A stretch of DNA of 27,834 nt, from contig RBNI01000687.1 in the NCBI GenBank assembly GCA_003990745.1, forward strand, positions 1 through 27,834. The letters run 5' to 3'. The DNA is from Jimgerdemannia flammicorona. Its lineage: Eukaryota; Mucoromycota; Endogonomycetes; Endogonales; Endogonaceae. The translations under genes were made by a program, and so were the position numbers. This document shows, piece by piece, positions 1-10,770 of this stretch. The notes below the pieces were generated by a model that saw nothing but the letters and a program-made list of their open reading frames with translations, did no database searches and was not told the DNA's origin. Position 1 is the first letter of the stretch, and every line of letters starts with the position of its first letter.

Positions 1-660
1 GGGGGGGGATTATAGATTATAAGGGAGAACGTGCGTCAAGCGGTGATCGGTCGTAACCCGAAATTCTCGGCCCTAGCCCGAAACAAGCTCAAACCTAAAA
101 TCCAAAAGGGACCCCCCTCTCTAGAACATCTACAGAGATTTAGGGTTTAAGACTATACGAGGGAGTGGCTCAGACAAAAGCTGTAATATTGACACAGCAA
201 GCCGCATTCGGATTACCTAATCAGTCATCCCGACCTTCCAATCAATTTAGACCCGGCGCACATGATATGATCAAACAAACGACTGTGCCACACACACATC
301 GTCCTTGATGGCGGCCTATAAAGTTCCCTTCACATTTTAACATCTCTCCTTCGCGAATTAGGAAAATGAACGAAACGCGTAGGACCCCTAATGGAAAAAT
401 ATTAGCATCTTTGCCATTAGGGGTCTTGTGAGTATCGTTCATTTTGACGCATATTCAATGTCGTTATCTTGAGATTTATTAATCTGGCCTCCGCACGGTC
501 CCATTTTTTTTTGTCTCAGAGGACCGACGCGTATCTGGTCATTATCACGAAATTTATCTATTTGCCCTCCGCCAAAATATTTTGTTCTGCCACGGTTTCA
601 TTTTTTGTCTCAGAGGATGACCTGCTCAAACACGTAAAATCGCGATTGCTCCAACGATAA
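1..660. other. Left edge, no recognised gene
   Basis: The sequence opens with a run of G and holds mixed-composition DNA with CpGs present. The only reading frames are short and lack recognisable motifs. Two imperfect direct copies of a motif ending in a T-run followed by gtctcagagga lie near 494-525 and 589-616. Apart from the foldback at 363-445 nothing can be assigned. Confidence 0.5.
363..445. repeat. Foldback (interrupted inverted repeat)
   Basis: Two nested pairs of arms match exactly: aaaatgaacga at 363-373 with tcgttcatttt at 435-445, and gacccctaatgg at 383-394 with ccattaggggtc at 414-425. The unpaired stretches between inner and outer arms are both 9 nt, so the structure is symmetrical. 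This suggests a small MITE-like element or a structured regulatory site. No flanking duplication was identified, so the mobile-element reading is inference. Confidence 0.7.
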
Positions 661-1378
661 AACAAATAAACAAAACATTTACATTACATATGTCTTTTTC
701 TCTTTTATAAAAATATTGACAAGTTTCATCTTATAAAGTTTCAAATATTCCTCTCTTTTATGAAACATTAATAAGTTTCATCTTACAAATAATGTTTTAG
801 AATAAATTTTATCAAATATTTAGAAACATTTCAATTATCAGTTTTAAAAATATAAATATAAATAAATAAATTTTTATATATTTATTAATATAATAGAGAC
901 TATTTATCTTAAGTTTAATATATAATTTATAATATAACTTAGCTGATAATAGTATAATTAGTTAAATATAATTTATTTAATTAGAATTGATATATTTCTT
1001 AAAATATATCAAATAATTTTAACATATTATGAAGATATTAAATGATTATCTTATATAATAATTTTAGATTTAAAATTAGATATTTTACTATATATTATAA
1101 ATATATTTAAATCTGATTTAAAAGATAAATATGTAATTAAATAAGATAAAGTTAAATAAGTTTAAATTTAAACTAGTATAAGTAAATAATAATAAATTTC
1201 AATACATATATTTATATTTATAAGGGATTATTAATACTAATAGAGTTATATACATAGATATAAGCTCAATTTTTAAATTGAAATTCTTAACTAGTTTGGT
1301 ATGTCTTGGCAATACAGATATAATATATGTATGATTTGGGGAGGGGGGGGTAATAAAAGAAGGTTTTTTTGTTAGCAG
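661..1378. other. AT-rich block without genes
   Basis: This stretch consists almost only of A and T with very few C or G and essentially no CpG. It has no credible coding frame. It resembles the AT-rich remains of repeats mutated by RIP-like C-to-T change, but no parent element can be recognised. Confidence 0.6.
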
Positions 1379-2182
1379 TTTGTATCCAAAATTGATGCGC
1401 AGTAAACAATTGCTCATGAATCTAAAATTCACGTGGCTCTTGGCGGATCTTTGTTTCAATCCGCGATTTGAGGCTTGGCGCATTGAAGCAGGGCTTTATT
1501 CTTTTTTCCGAGTTGTTTCAGTATGCGTGCAAATTGTGCGCTTTACCCATACCAGTTCAGACACAGACATATACCTTGTTTTAATCATGTCGAATCAAAT
1601 TACGCATCACGCCTAATTTCCTCGACACCGAATCCAAAACTAGAATTGCAAATACTCCGGTCATTAAGTTAAAAGCAGGGCTTCAAGAGTATTACAATGA
1701 CAAGATCGACGCGGAGTATGTTAGGACAACGTTCTTGGCGGGTGTCACGCACTTTCGAAATCGCCGATTGAGTTTCAAACCCAAATTTCTGTGACGACTG
1801 TCTAGGTCACGGAAACGACGATCTATTTTTGCGGATGGAACAGCCGTAACGGAGATCCTTTTAATAAGGTACGCTGATAACTCACACTACCCGAAGTGTT
1901 TGAACGATAATAATGCAGCGCGAAACCGTAGCCACGTGCCGGTGCCGCCGAAACCCGGAAAATAATGTCATTAATCATCCAGGGTGGCGCTAGTGGCGTC
2001 GCCAAGCCTCCCAAAAAGGCGCTCTAGCCTTAAACCTAGCCATTTTTCGTGAGCATGCTAACATATCTCTGAAAATATATTTAAAAGATAGGAAGCTGAA
2101 GAGATTATCTAGACTTCTATAACACACTTTGGACAAGGTTCCCGCTTCACCTATTAACGTGTTGTGTTTTGTAATGCTTACC
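1379..2182. other. Intergenic DNA, no gene recognised
   Basis: Composition returns to normal with CpGs present. Only short frames occur on either strand (the longest plus-strand one is about 78 codons near 1380-1616), and none shows a familiar motif. It may hold diverged repeat sequence preceding duplication unit A. Confidence 0.4.
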
Positions 2183-2306
2183 TATATATAGCAAACTTTC
2201 ACGTTGAGTAAGGGTAGATACAAAAGCAATACACACCAGAAACCCAAACAAATATCAATTTGTTGATCAATTTGTTGATCAATTTGTTGGACCAGCTTGT
2301 AACACT
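2183..2306 (+). promoter_or_regulatory. Leader shared with unit B: promoter or LTR end
   Basis: A TATA-like run (tatatata, 2183-2190) is followed by sequence similar to that after 17881 in unit B; the two become nearly identical from about 2240 onward. The block ends in a segment finishing ttgtaaca (2298-2305), just before the point where homology with unit C begins near agcatcgg. This could be the promoter of the downstream factor (TATA about 385 nt before its ATG) or the 3' part of a solo LTR. No paired LTR or target duplication was found, so both readings stay open. Confidence 0.35.
2256..2290 (+). repeat. 12-bp tandem repeat, three units
   Basis: The unit caatttgttgat repeats at 2256-2267 and 2268-2279, with a third copy ending differently at 2280-2290. 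The same array occurs before factor B at 17941-17975, so it predates that duplication. Confidence 0.9.
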
Positions 2307-2366
2307 CCGAGCATCGGTTTAATATTAAATTGATATACAGAACCCTCTTTCGTTCACGGCATATAT

Positions 2367-2438
2367 ATGAGTGCGTTCAAATCAGTCCCGACGTTATTTC
2401 CTGGGAGATAAGGTCAGTTTTGATTTGAACGCACTCAT
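2367..2438 (+). promoter_or_regulatory. Leader hairpin before factor A
   Basis: An 18-nt perfect inverted repeat (2367-2384 and 2421-2438) is separated by a 36-nt loop, about 130 nt before the factor A start codon. The unit B copy (18052-18069 and 18106-18123) keeps it with one mismatch; unit C has only a diverged remnant of one arm. It could act as an RNA structure in the 5' leader or as a palindromic protein-binding site. Function is not shown by the sequence. Confidence 0.6.
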
Positions 2439-2517
2439 GTGATCTTCTTGTACACTTCAATGGAAAGCGTTGCTTTGCTTCCTACCTTCTGATCGGGCCA
2501 ATCGGCGAATTTCAATC

Positions 2518-2565
2518 ATGTCTTTAGCCCTCATTACAAGCACACCATTCGAGTTTCGCTTCTAG
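2518..2565 (+). promoter_or_regulatory. Upstream ORF before factor A
   Basis: A 15-codon upstream ORF starts with ATG at 2518 and stops with TAG at 2563-2565, two nucleotides before the factor A start codon. The B copy lacks this stop (TGG instead of TAG) and the C copy lacks the ATG. If the transcript includes this region, the uORF should lower or modulate translation of the factor. Confidence 0.5.
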
Positions 2566-2567
2566 TC

Positions 2568-4438
2568 ATGTCCGACAACTACAAGCGCTTTCAAAATGTC
2601 TGGGATCCTACAAAGACAGACTCTCCAAAACGAACTCGCGAGGCTTGCACGCGGTGCCGTCACAAGCGAGCAAAATGTGATGGCCAACGACCATGTTGCC
2701 GGTGTCGACGAGTTCATGCAGAGTGCATCTATCGACAAACCACGAGCACCGCGTTGAAGGAACAAGAAGTGTTGCGGTTCGTGCCAACACTGAACAAACC
2801 GGGATTTGAGGTTGTGCAGCTGGATTCTGCGAAAGACAATTCGACGCCATTTCAGATGACCTATCAGACGGAATCTGACTTCCATCTTGGGAACCCCGAA
2901 AACTTCTCGAAGGAAAGCAAAAAATGTAATGTCAAGTTGATCAAAAATAGCACTCGCACATTAATCACGAACACAAGCCAGTTTACATTTTTTTAACTCA
3001 TCTTTCAGGGCCTTGTGGTGTTCAATCGGTACCAGCGACAACAATGCAACAGGATAGCGGGCAAAAGGTTCAAGTGCAAGATCCACACTTAGGCTCAACA
3101 ATGGTTATCACTACGGAGATGGAAGAAACATTGTTGCAATTTATCTTATTGCAAAGCGTCGAATGCACGCCATCTCTGCCTCGAAAGACCACTAGCAAAC
3201 GATTCTTCAAGCATCATACTCACGAACCGCATTCTTCTCACTATATGACCTTGGGTTATGCCCTTGGTGCATTAAATGCGCAGCACATCCTTGTGTGCCA
3301 TATTGATACCCAACTAGACTTGCCTACCGATTTCAATACAAGCGAGTTTGCTTGCCAATTGGCCACAAGATATTTTATGAGGGCACGAGATCTGATAGAC
3401 CAGGGTCTTGAGACTGAACCAAACGATGTATCCGCAGACATGGTTCATGCCCTTCACGCCATGGCCAGGTTCCAGTTACTCAATGATGGCCATCTTGATC
3501 TTGCCTCATACTACATTTACATGGCCATCCGAGTCGCGACCCAACTGAATTACCACACAGCTCTACGAAATTTGGACCGAACCACTGCCGAAGTCGCAGA
3601 GCTCGAAGATGCCCTCTCGTGGAACGTCCTCGCCTGTCTGGATCAAGTCATTGCCGCTGCTTCTAAACTACCAGCTCACACCACAATCGAAGATACACTC
3701 CTTAACGTAAGCAACCTAACCGTTCGCGTACCAACCGACATGCCGGAGGGCGAGTTACAGCACCTCCACGAAGCATTCTTTATGGCCAAACTCTCCGCCA
3801 TCTCCCGCGACTATTTTGACTTCTGGTACGGTGACAATTCATCCGGCCCGACGGAAGAGGATCTGCAACAGTTCATCGCGGCCATTTCACGTTGGGAAGA
3901 TGAACTCCCGTCTGACCTCCGGATTTCCTCCACCGGCACCCCATTCGCATCCCGCAAATCGTTCATCACCGCAATCAACCTTCAGGTGCAGCACCACATA
4001 ACACTCCTCAACGTGTATCTATCGTTCCTCCCCTTCATCCATCCGAATCCATCCTCCATTCCGCTCAACACCCTGCGGCAAGCTCAAAACGCGTATTCCA
4101 AAGCCGCCATTACGACGACACAACTCATCTTCTCCTTTGTGAACGCCGGTGGATGCACGTTTCCCTTGGATAATTACCAGAGCGCTGCCAACGCACACAT
4201 GCAATCGGCACTATCCGAGGACCAGGAAATCGCCGAGATCAATCGCGCGTACGTGGCGAGGGCGTTGAAGCTCATCCGAGGAACGAATGAATTCGCGGCG
4301 CAAATTCCTCTCTGGGTCAACTATGTACATTTGATGGAAAATTTTATGGAACAGGAGGGGATCAACGATGATTGCGATGCGGTGTTGGGTACAGAGGATT
4401 TTTTTGCGCCAGTCAAGAACTCTGGAATAGACTGGTGA
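2568..4438 (+). CDS. Zn2Cys6 transcription factor, copy A
   Basis: This is a fungal binuclear zinc cluster transcription factor expected to bind DNA in the nucleus. Exon 1 (2568-2925) and exon 2 (3009-4438) join across an 83-bp GT-AG intron (2926-3008) in phase 1, giving 595 residues. The zinc cluster has the spacing CX2CX6CX5CX2CX6C at Cys27, 30, 37, 43, 46 and 53, with basic residues between, plus one extra cysteine at 44. Roughly residues 155-345 resemble the fungal-specific middle homology region: helical blocks with the ATRYFMRARDLID and ASYYIYMAIRVATQLNYH signatures. Splicing is supported because the frame continues exactly across the junction in all three copies. Without the intron exon 1 runs to a stop at about 2996. 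Target genes are unknown. It is preceded by a 15-codon uORF and a hairpin, and followed on the same strand by a proline-rich gene. Confidence 0.9.
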
Positions 4439-4929
4439 AAATCTCGGGTCGAAGGAGGCGAGGAGTAAATTTATGTTTGTTTGTTTTTCTTTGTTGTAAG
4501 TGGTTATGATGTTTCAAACCGACACAAATATGAAATTTTATGATATGTTAACCCGACACATTGTCAAATTTATACGGCATACAGTGCCACTTTAAGGGAA
4601 CGGCATATGCAGAAATATGAAAATTTATATGTAAAATATTATATAATTTGTCAAAAAATATGTTGGCCACATATGTAAATCTAAAATATGAATATGAATA
4701 TGTATTAAAATTGTCACACACGAGATTTGAGATCCTGCTATGCTTAATTTGTTTCCGGTGAGTTAATCGCATACGTCTTAAAATTCAGGGGTTGAAATGA
4801 AAACAAACATTGCCAAATTGATATTTAAAATCCGGTTGGGTAATGGTCCCATGTTCAATTTGGATGATCTAAGCAATCATGATTAACCTCCAAGTTCTCT
4901 TTTCAACTCAACCCAACATACACGATTAC
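4439..4929. other. Duplicated 3' flank of factor A
   Basis: No gene is seen. The stretch is AT-rich but alignable by eye to 20118-20565 (unit B) and, up to about 4790, to 24745-25092 (unit C). It shows where the units correspond and probably holds the 3' UTR of factor A and the promoter of the proline-rich gene. Homology with C stops shortly after a shared aaaattcag. Confidence 0.6.
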
Positions 4930-5604
4930 ATGGAGCAGGGACATCAGCTCGCGTTCTTTTCTATCCGCGCTCTCAGCAACCCCAACCCTAATATCGACGT
5001 CGACAAACCCGCCGCCGCCGCCACCGCCGCCACCACCGTTGCCCCGCCTCCACCACCTCACCAACCCTCGCGCAGTAAGCCCAGAAAGACCAAAGGGCCG
5101 CCGGCTATGCGGCCCTGGAACGCCCAGGTTCTAGCCGAGGCCACCGAACGCGAAAACGAGGGACAGAGCTCGACGAAAGCGATAATCCCGGAGAACCAAG
5201 CGACGCCAGCGCAACCGTCTCCAGACCCGGTCGTAGTCGCTGTGCCGCATAATCATCAAGACGACACGACAGCTGCGGAGGCGACGACACGTCGCGTTTC
5301 GAAAGCGAAGAAGCCACGTCAAAAACAGCCACGCGCGGTTCCCCCTCCGCCTTCCCCTCCGCCTCCGCCTCCGCCTCCGGCTCCTATTCTTCCGACGAAC
5401 GAAGATGAGCCTGCCACCGTTAACTCCAACGACCAAACCGCGTGGACTCGACCCGAGTACCACCACAAACACAAGTGGCGCGGGCATAACGCATGGCTTC
5501 AAGGTAGGTATATGTTTCGTATCCCCTTTTAAGGTTTTGGGATGAAGGCGAACTCACATACACGATGTTTTTCTTCCTTTCTTTGAACAGCACCTCCCCA
5601 ATAG
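4930..5604 (+). CDS. Proline-rich protein of unknown function, copy A
   Basis: No family is recognised. The reading frame opens at 4879, but ATG 4930 is preferred because the B copy carries an 11-nt insertion between the two ATGs, which would break any upstream start. The protein is low-complexity: an alanine-rich then proline-rich part, a basic SRSKPRKTKG segment, a second basic block (SKAKKPRQKQPR), a long polyproline tract, and a compact C terminus rich in His and Trp (PEYHHKHKWRGHNAWLQ). A likely 87-bp intron (donor 5504, acceptor ending 5590) would give a short second exon ending at 5604 and about 195 residues. Basic patches allow nuclear or nucleic-acid-binding roles, but that is speculation. 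It follows factor A by about 490 bp on the same strand. The B copy is broken, and C lacks it. Confidence 0.5.
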
Positions 5605-5766
5605 CAAATTAAACGGGCCACCTCCACACGTCGATTTCTCCTTAGACAGTTTGAGAAAATAAAACTAAGGGAATAATTACATTCATAACAGAATATATTG
5701 CTAATATTGTTAATGATTAGGAGGAAGGGGAAATATTTAAAATAGTACCATTGTTTGACTGAGAGT

Positions 5767-5990
5767 CATATTCATTTTATTATTTCGTGCTGAGTTGAAC
5801 GTTTCAAATATGTGCACAAGCCCCCATCCGAAATAAAATAAAATAAAATAAAATAGATAATACCGAGAGCCACCACATTATCACTTCTGGGCATCACATT
5901 TTTTGGAACCATCCACAATAAAAAGCCTGAGTCTGAGGTAAATATGATGATATGTATGGATTGCACAGGTAGTAGCGCCTGTGGAGCATC
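5767..5990 (-). pseudogene. Stub of KNH-type surface protein gene, unit A
   Basis: This stretch matches part of the intact minus-strand gene at 25188-25964, covering the exon 2 end, the (aaaat)n-containing intron 2 and sequence just beyond it. Both the signal-peptide exon and the Ser/Thr-rich exon are missing. Shared landmarks are the pentanucleotide run, the ccaccaca segment and the ttgcacaggtagtagcgcc segment. It cannot encode a functional protein and marks the right edge of unit A. Confidence 0.7.
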
Positions 5991-6676
5991 CCCACGGAAT
6001 GCATGATAGCTGATGGTCTGACAAAGGCTCTTCTGAAGGTGAAATTCAACATTTGTATTGATGGAATAGGACTTATAATGACCCTTACAGTGACCTCTAC
6101 ATCAGTGTAATGTTTATATATATTCCAGCTTTAGTATAAATCATAGAATACTTTTTAAGCTCTTAAAATCTTTCTTACTACATATTCTGTATATTGCTTA
6201 TAACAATTACTTATAAGTCATATTGAAGATATTTTTTATATTAAAAATATCTCTTATATAGATTATTCTAGTTATTCTGGTTTTTTTTTTATATTTCTTT
6301 TATATATATTTCTATTAATTAAATTTGAGTTATTATATAGATTATATTTTATTAAGAAGAGTATTGAAGTATATATATAAATAATATATTATTTTTTAAG
6401 TAATCTATATGGATATCATCAATAGAGATATTATTGATGTTATATTATTAATAATTTATAATTTATATAAGAATATATAATAAAGGTATCAATAATATAT
6501 ATATATATATTATCACAAAAAAATAATTTAGTTCTAAGTATGTTTGTCAAAGATCTATAAATTCTAGTATATGTTTGTAATAGTATATCATAAACTTAAA
6601 CATATTTTACAGACAGAAATATATATATATATATTTGACCATTTGCTATAAATATGAACTTGTTTCATTAATGATA

Positions 6677-6758
6677 GATATGAACTCTTTAATATGAGTA
6701 TAAACTGATATTTCATAGATACAAACTCTTTAATATGAGTATGAACTTATATTCTATA
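6677..6758. repeat. 41-bp tandem duplication
   Basis: Two adjacent 41-bp copies (6677-6717 and 6718-6758) share the core actctttaatatgagtat, and the start of a third copy follows. They lie in the AT-rich block and have diverged at only a few positions. Confidence 0.8.
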
Positions 6759-8054
6759 GATATGAACAGCTTACAAACAATGAGTAAACATAAGGTTAAA
6801 TTTTCAAAAAAGACTATTTTATTTCTTTTTTTATTTACAAACACTTCTATGTATAAACATTTCTTTCTGCAGACACTTTCTTTTTACAAATACTTTCTTT
6901 TTCTGCAAACAGTTTCTTCTACTATATATCCTGCTCTATATTCTACTCATCTCTCTCTTAGATCAGATTATTCTTATTTAATAAAAGAGGAATATCAGAG
7001 ATATTATTTATCTCATTATCTTTATCTGAGTCAATATCTTTACATAGGTTATAAACTATTTTTTCAATCTCAAGTAGATCAATATAGTCATAAATCTTAT
7101 TAATTATCTCAAGCCATTTCATGTATAATTTCTTATATTCTCTTTTATTGAAAGTTCTTAATAAGATATCAGATCAGATAATATAATCTAGCTATAATTA
7201 TATAAAGAGATAAGTATATGTTAAATAAGTATATACTGGTAAATATAAATCTATGAACTTGAAAATATACTTATAAATATATAAATAATAATAACTATAT
7301 AATGATTAATATGTTTATCTTTTTAAAACAGATCTATAAACTAAGATTTCTATTTGAAGAATATGAAATAAAGTGATTGCTTTATATAGTTGTTATAGAA
7401 TAGCTTACTAGGCTCACTCTTATCATCCTTTAGATAAATAAAATTATTCTAGACTTATAAATATTATACTACTTATTGGTAAGTATAAGTAAGATCTTTT
7501 AGAGCTATAGATCTTAACTGATCTATATTGGAGAAGATTTGATTGAACTTTTTTATTAAAGACTTCATAAATGTGGGAATAGTAGATTATAATTTGATAG
7601 TATAGTTATTTTTTTAATAAAAATAAAAATGGTTGAGTTTATTAACTGCCAAATAAATATATGAACAGAATATAAATAAAATACTCTCTATAGTATAAAT
7701 TGAACTATCACTATATTTGATCTTTAAGTCTATATTTTTTAAATTTTTAACAATAATATCTATTTTTGAATTATTGTTGTACTTTGGGAAAAGATCTTTA
7801 AGGAAAAGATATTGAAGTATGTCTACTATAAGCTTTCAGATCACTTTATTAATCTTGTTTTTTAGCAGAAGTTACTGATATCTATGGATCTGCTAAATTA
7901 TGATATGAAAATTCAATTTGTATTTACAAATAAGTTATAATATACAAACTATAATTTATGAACTCATTTCCAAAAACAACTTATCTTTTTCTTTTTCTAT
8001 CTTACTTAACCATCTGTCCTACATATTTGACTAAATGAGTCTCTATATCATTAT

Positions 8055-8144
8055 TCTAAAGTATCTCATTATCTAGAAGCATCTTATCATCTAGAAGTAT
8101 CTTATTATTCAAAAGTATCTTGCTATATAAAAATACCTTATCAT
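8055..8144. repeat. 18-bp tandem repeat, five units
   Basis: Five successive 18-bp units (8055, 8073, 8091, 8109 and 8127) follow the pattern ctagaagtatcttattat with scattered substitutions. The period is a multiple of three; read on the minus strand it gives a repeated acidic/leucine hexapeptide similar to DDKILL, so it may be a relic of a repetitive coding segment. Confidence 0.8.
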
Positions 8145-8354
8145 CCTGAATTATAAACTCAGGTCATTCATTATCTCTATCTTGTTTGCTACTTCTGTCT
8201 TATTTACCAACTCTGTCTTGTTATTCAATTTGTTTACTCTCATTCTATTCACCTTAATCTTGTATAGTCTTTTACCATTTGGTTGCCCTCTCATTGAAGT
8301 TAGAAGTTATAAACTTACTAGTATTGATTTGTCTAAGCATAATATAATCTACTT

Positions 8355-8466
8355 CTTGGTTTTACACACTTTTATGGTCTGGTGTAGTCTGTCTATGGTC
8401 TGTTCCTTGATTTTGTACATTTTTATTATCTACAGTCTGTCTGTAGTCTGCTGCTCCTTGGTTTCA
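8355..8466. repeat. 51-bp tandem duplication
   Basis: Two 51-bp copies (8355-8405 and 8406-8456), each starting cttg and containing agtctgtct, are followed by the start of a third copy. The period is again a multiple of three. The array lies near the 18-bp array in the same degenerate block. Confidence 0.75.
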
Positions 8467-10770
8467 CAGAACTGATATAATTTATTTATAGCTTAATATA
8501 TATTATTTATGGCTTAGTATTTATTATTCATACTGGGGCACATTTTGTTCATCTTAGAATGTAATCTATATCTTTAGGCATAAAGAGATTATAGTAGAGG
8601 GAGTAAGAAAAGACAATTCTTTTAGGTGAAGACCTCTTTTTATATCTAAAATATTCATAATAGATATATATACATATGTAGATATTATTAAAAAAGTCTA
8701 ATAAGTAAACATAAAGCTTACTTACTTATATTTAGTTAATATGATAAAGTGTAAGTATATTAAACAAGTATGCATTAAGTAAGCATATCAAGTAAGTATA
8801 TTAAGTAAGAGTAAAAGTACAAAAGTCAATTAGATAAAGAATTCCATTTTAGATCAGTATGTTTTATAATTATAAACTTACTATTAAAATTTATATTATT
8901 CTTCAAATTTATCTCTATTTTAAACCTAATATCAATATGAAGCTTTCTTGCTCATATTGTAACCTAAAGTGCAAATCTGTCTTGATATTGACTCAATATA
9001 TCTGCAAGATACACAATATACTTATATAATATTAGAATGATAAGTCTATCCTTGAATTTTCAGTTCATTAAGATTTTAGCAACTTTAATATTACACTATC
9101 ATTATTTGTGAATTCATCTATAGTTTATAAGTTAATCTTAAATTTCACATATATTTTAAGTTCAAGTAATCCACATAAATAAACTTGGAAGATTTCAGAT
9201 AATTATACTAAGTATATATATATAATTTAAGATAATATTAGTAGTAATAGTCTATCTTCAATTCAAGAATAGAAAAGCTCATTATTCAGTGAAAATGATA
9301 ATTTAATTTAAGATCAGTAAAGTCTATCTACTATATTGGAGTTTAGCAAGGATTATATTATCTACAAACTAACTGATGATCAGATTATAAATAGTAAGAA
9401 AATACTTATATAGTATAATAAATTTATTTCTAAACTTAGATGGGTATTTATAACTGATGCAAACAATCCTTTATATCCTTGAAAGAATGATAGAGAAATT
9501 TGACTCATAAATCTATTGTTTTAAAGTAAAAATATATCCTGAAAAATTGTAGATAAACTTCTTAATATATTTGTAGATAGAAGAATTTCAATAGTAAATA
9601 GGCCCCTCCAGTTTATGAACTCAAGAGAGATGATAAAACTTTTAGATATAGCAGCTGAAAATAGAGTAGTATATAATTAAACAGTTAATGTTTCTGTTAA
9701 ATTGATGAATATTCAGTAATTCTCTTTTTCAAATTAGTCCTTCAATTAAAAAGTTTTTAATATCACTCATATATCTGAAACTTGAACTGGTGAATATATA
9801 TATACTGTTTTATTAAAATCTACTTACTGTTATGCATAAGCTGATATTAAATACTTTATTCAAGAATAATATGAAATTTAAAGTAGAGAAATACTATACT
9901 GCAGATGGTATATAAAAGTACTCCAAAATATATTAGAGTGATTTTTGGTAGCAAACATAGATAAAATAATAATTAATTTTAAGTTTGCAAGTGATCAGTC
10001 AGTATACTCACTATTTGTAGACTATAATTCTTTTTTCAAACTATAGGAGAAACTTCCACTTAGTGCAATAGTAATCTCAGTATTATTTAGAATTGACCAA
10101 ATATATTGTGATCTGTTTGGATGTACCAAAATATATTCACTATAAATTTCTATTAGCAATCTCTCTAAATATATTTAGTGAACATACTTACAAAATGTAT
10201 TTCTAGTAATTGTATAGTTTCTAATTATTGAAGAGACTCTCAAAAAGATTGAAAAAGACTCTTTCTGTAAAGTGAGAGCAGTTCTATAATATAGATATAT
10301 ATTATAAATACTTTGTAGACTATCTGTAGTAGAAAAAAGATAATATTTATAATTATAAAATTGTTTAGATAAAAATTTTATTTAATAACTAATCATAAAT
10401 ATATTTTATAGTAGTATTATTATGTATAGACCAGATAGCAAACTTTGTAATTACTATCTAGTAGTTATGTCCTTCATAGTTAATTATCTAGAGATATATT
10501 TGATCTGTCTGATCTATGATCACCTTTCTCTGATATAATTCAGATTATACAAACTTCTTACAATACTTTCAACATTGTTTTTGAAGAAAAGATAATAATA
10601 ATATAATAACTAACAAGTATTCTGAGGAGTACGTGGGGCAGAATGACTCTAGTATATTTAACTGGCAGTATGTGAGGAGGAGTCATGGATTGGAGGAGAG
10701 TCTACTAGGTACTCTCACTGGTAGACAAGGAGGTAGATGAGGGGGGACCAGTAGGCAGGGGTCTGAGAGA

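Larger units (their letters stand above)
5991..10619. other. AT-rich transposon graveyard
   Basis: About 4.6 kb of strongly AT-rich DNA with almost no CpG and stops in every frame. Short coding-like traces remain: an acidic, lysine-rich stretch readable on the minus strand around 6830-7100, and a stop-interrupted plus-strand reading around 9340-9470. Neither could be assigned to a family. Open frames near 6735-7103 and 8182-8475 are composition artefacts. The block is best read as old mutated repeats with embedded tandem arrays. Confidence 0.6.

Noticed and set aside
6400..6460. Possible gypsy-type xDD polymerase motif on the minus strand
   Set aside because: A single ISIDDIHI-like reading in very AT-rich DNA without flanking polymerase motifs is not enough.
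6735..7103. 122-codon plus-strand frame in the AT-rich block
   Set aside because: Tyr/Phe/Leu/Ser-dominated sequence reflects AT composition; no motif and no codon bias like the real genes here.
9340..9470. Possible retroelement polyprotein trace (a reading with DYIIYKLTDDQII)
   Set aside because: Only a short stop-interrupted stretch looked like a copia integrase end; the following sequence does not continue as that family, so no call is made.
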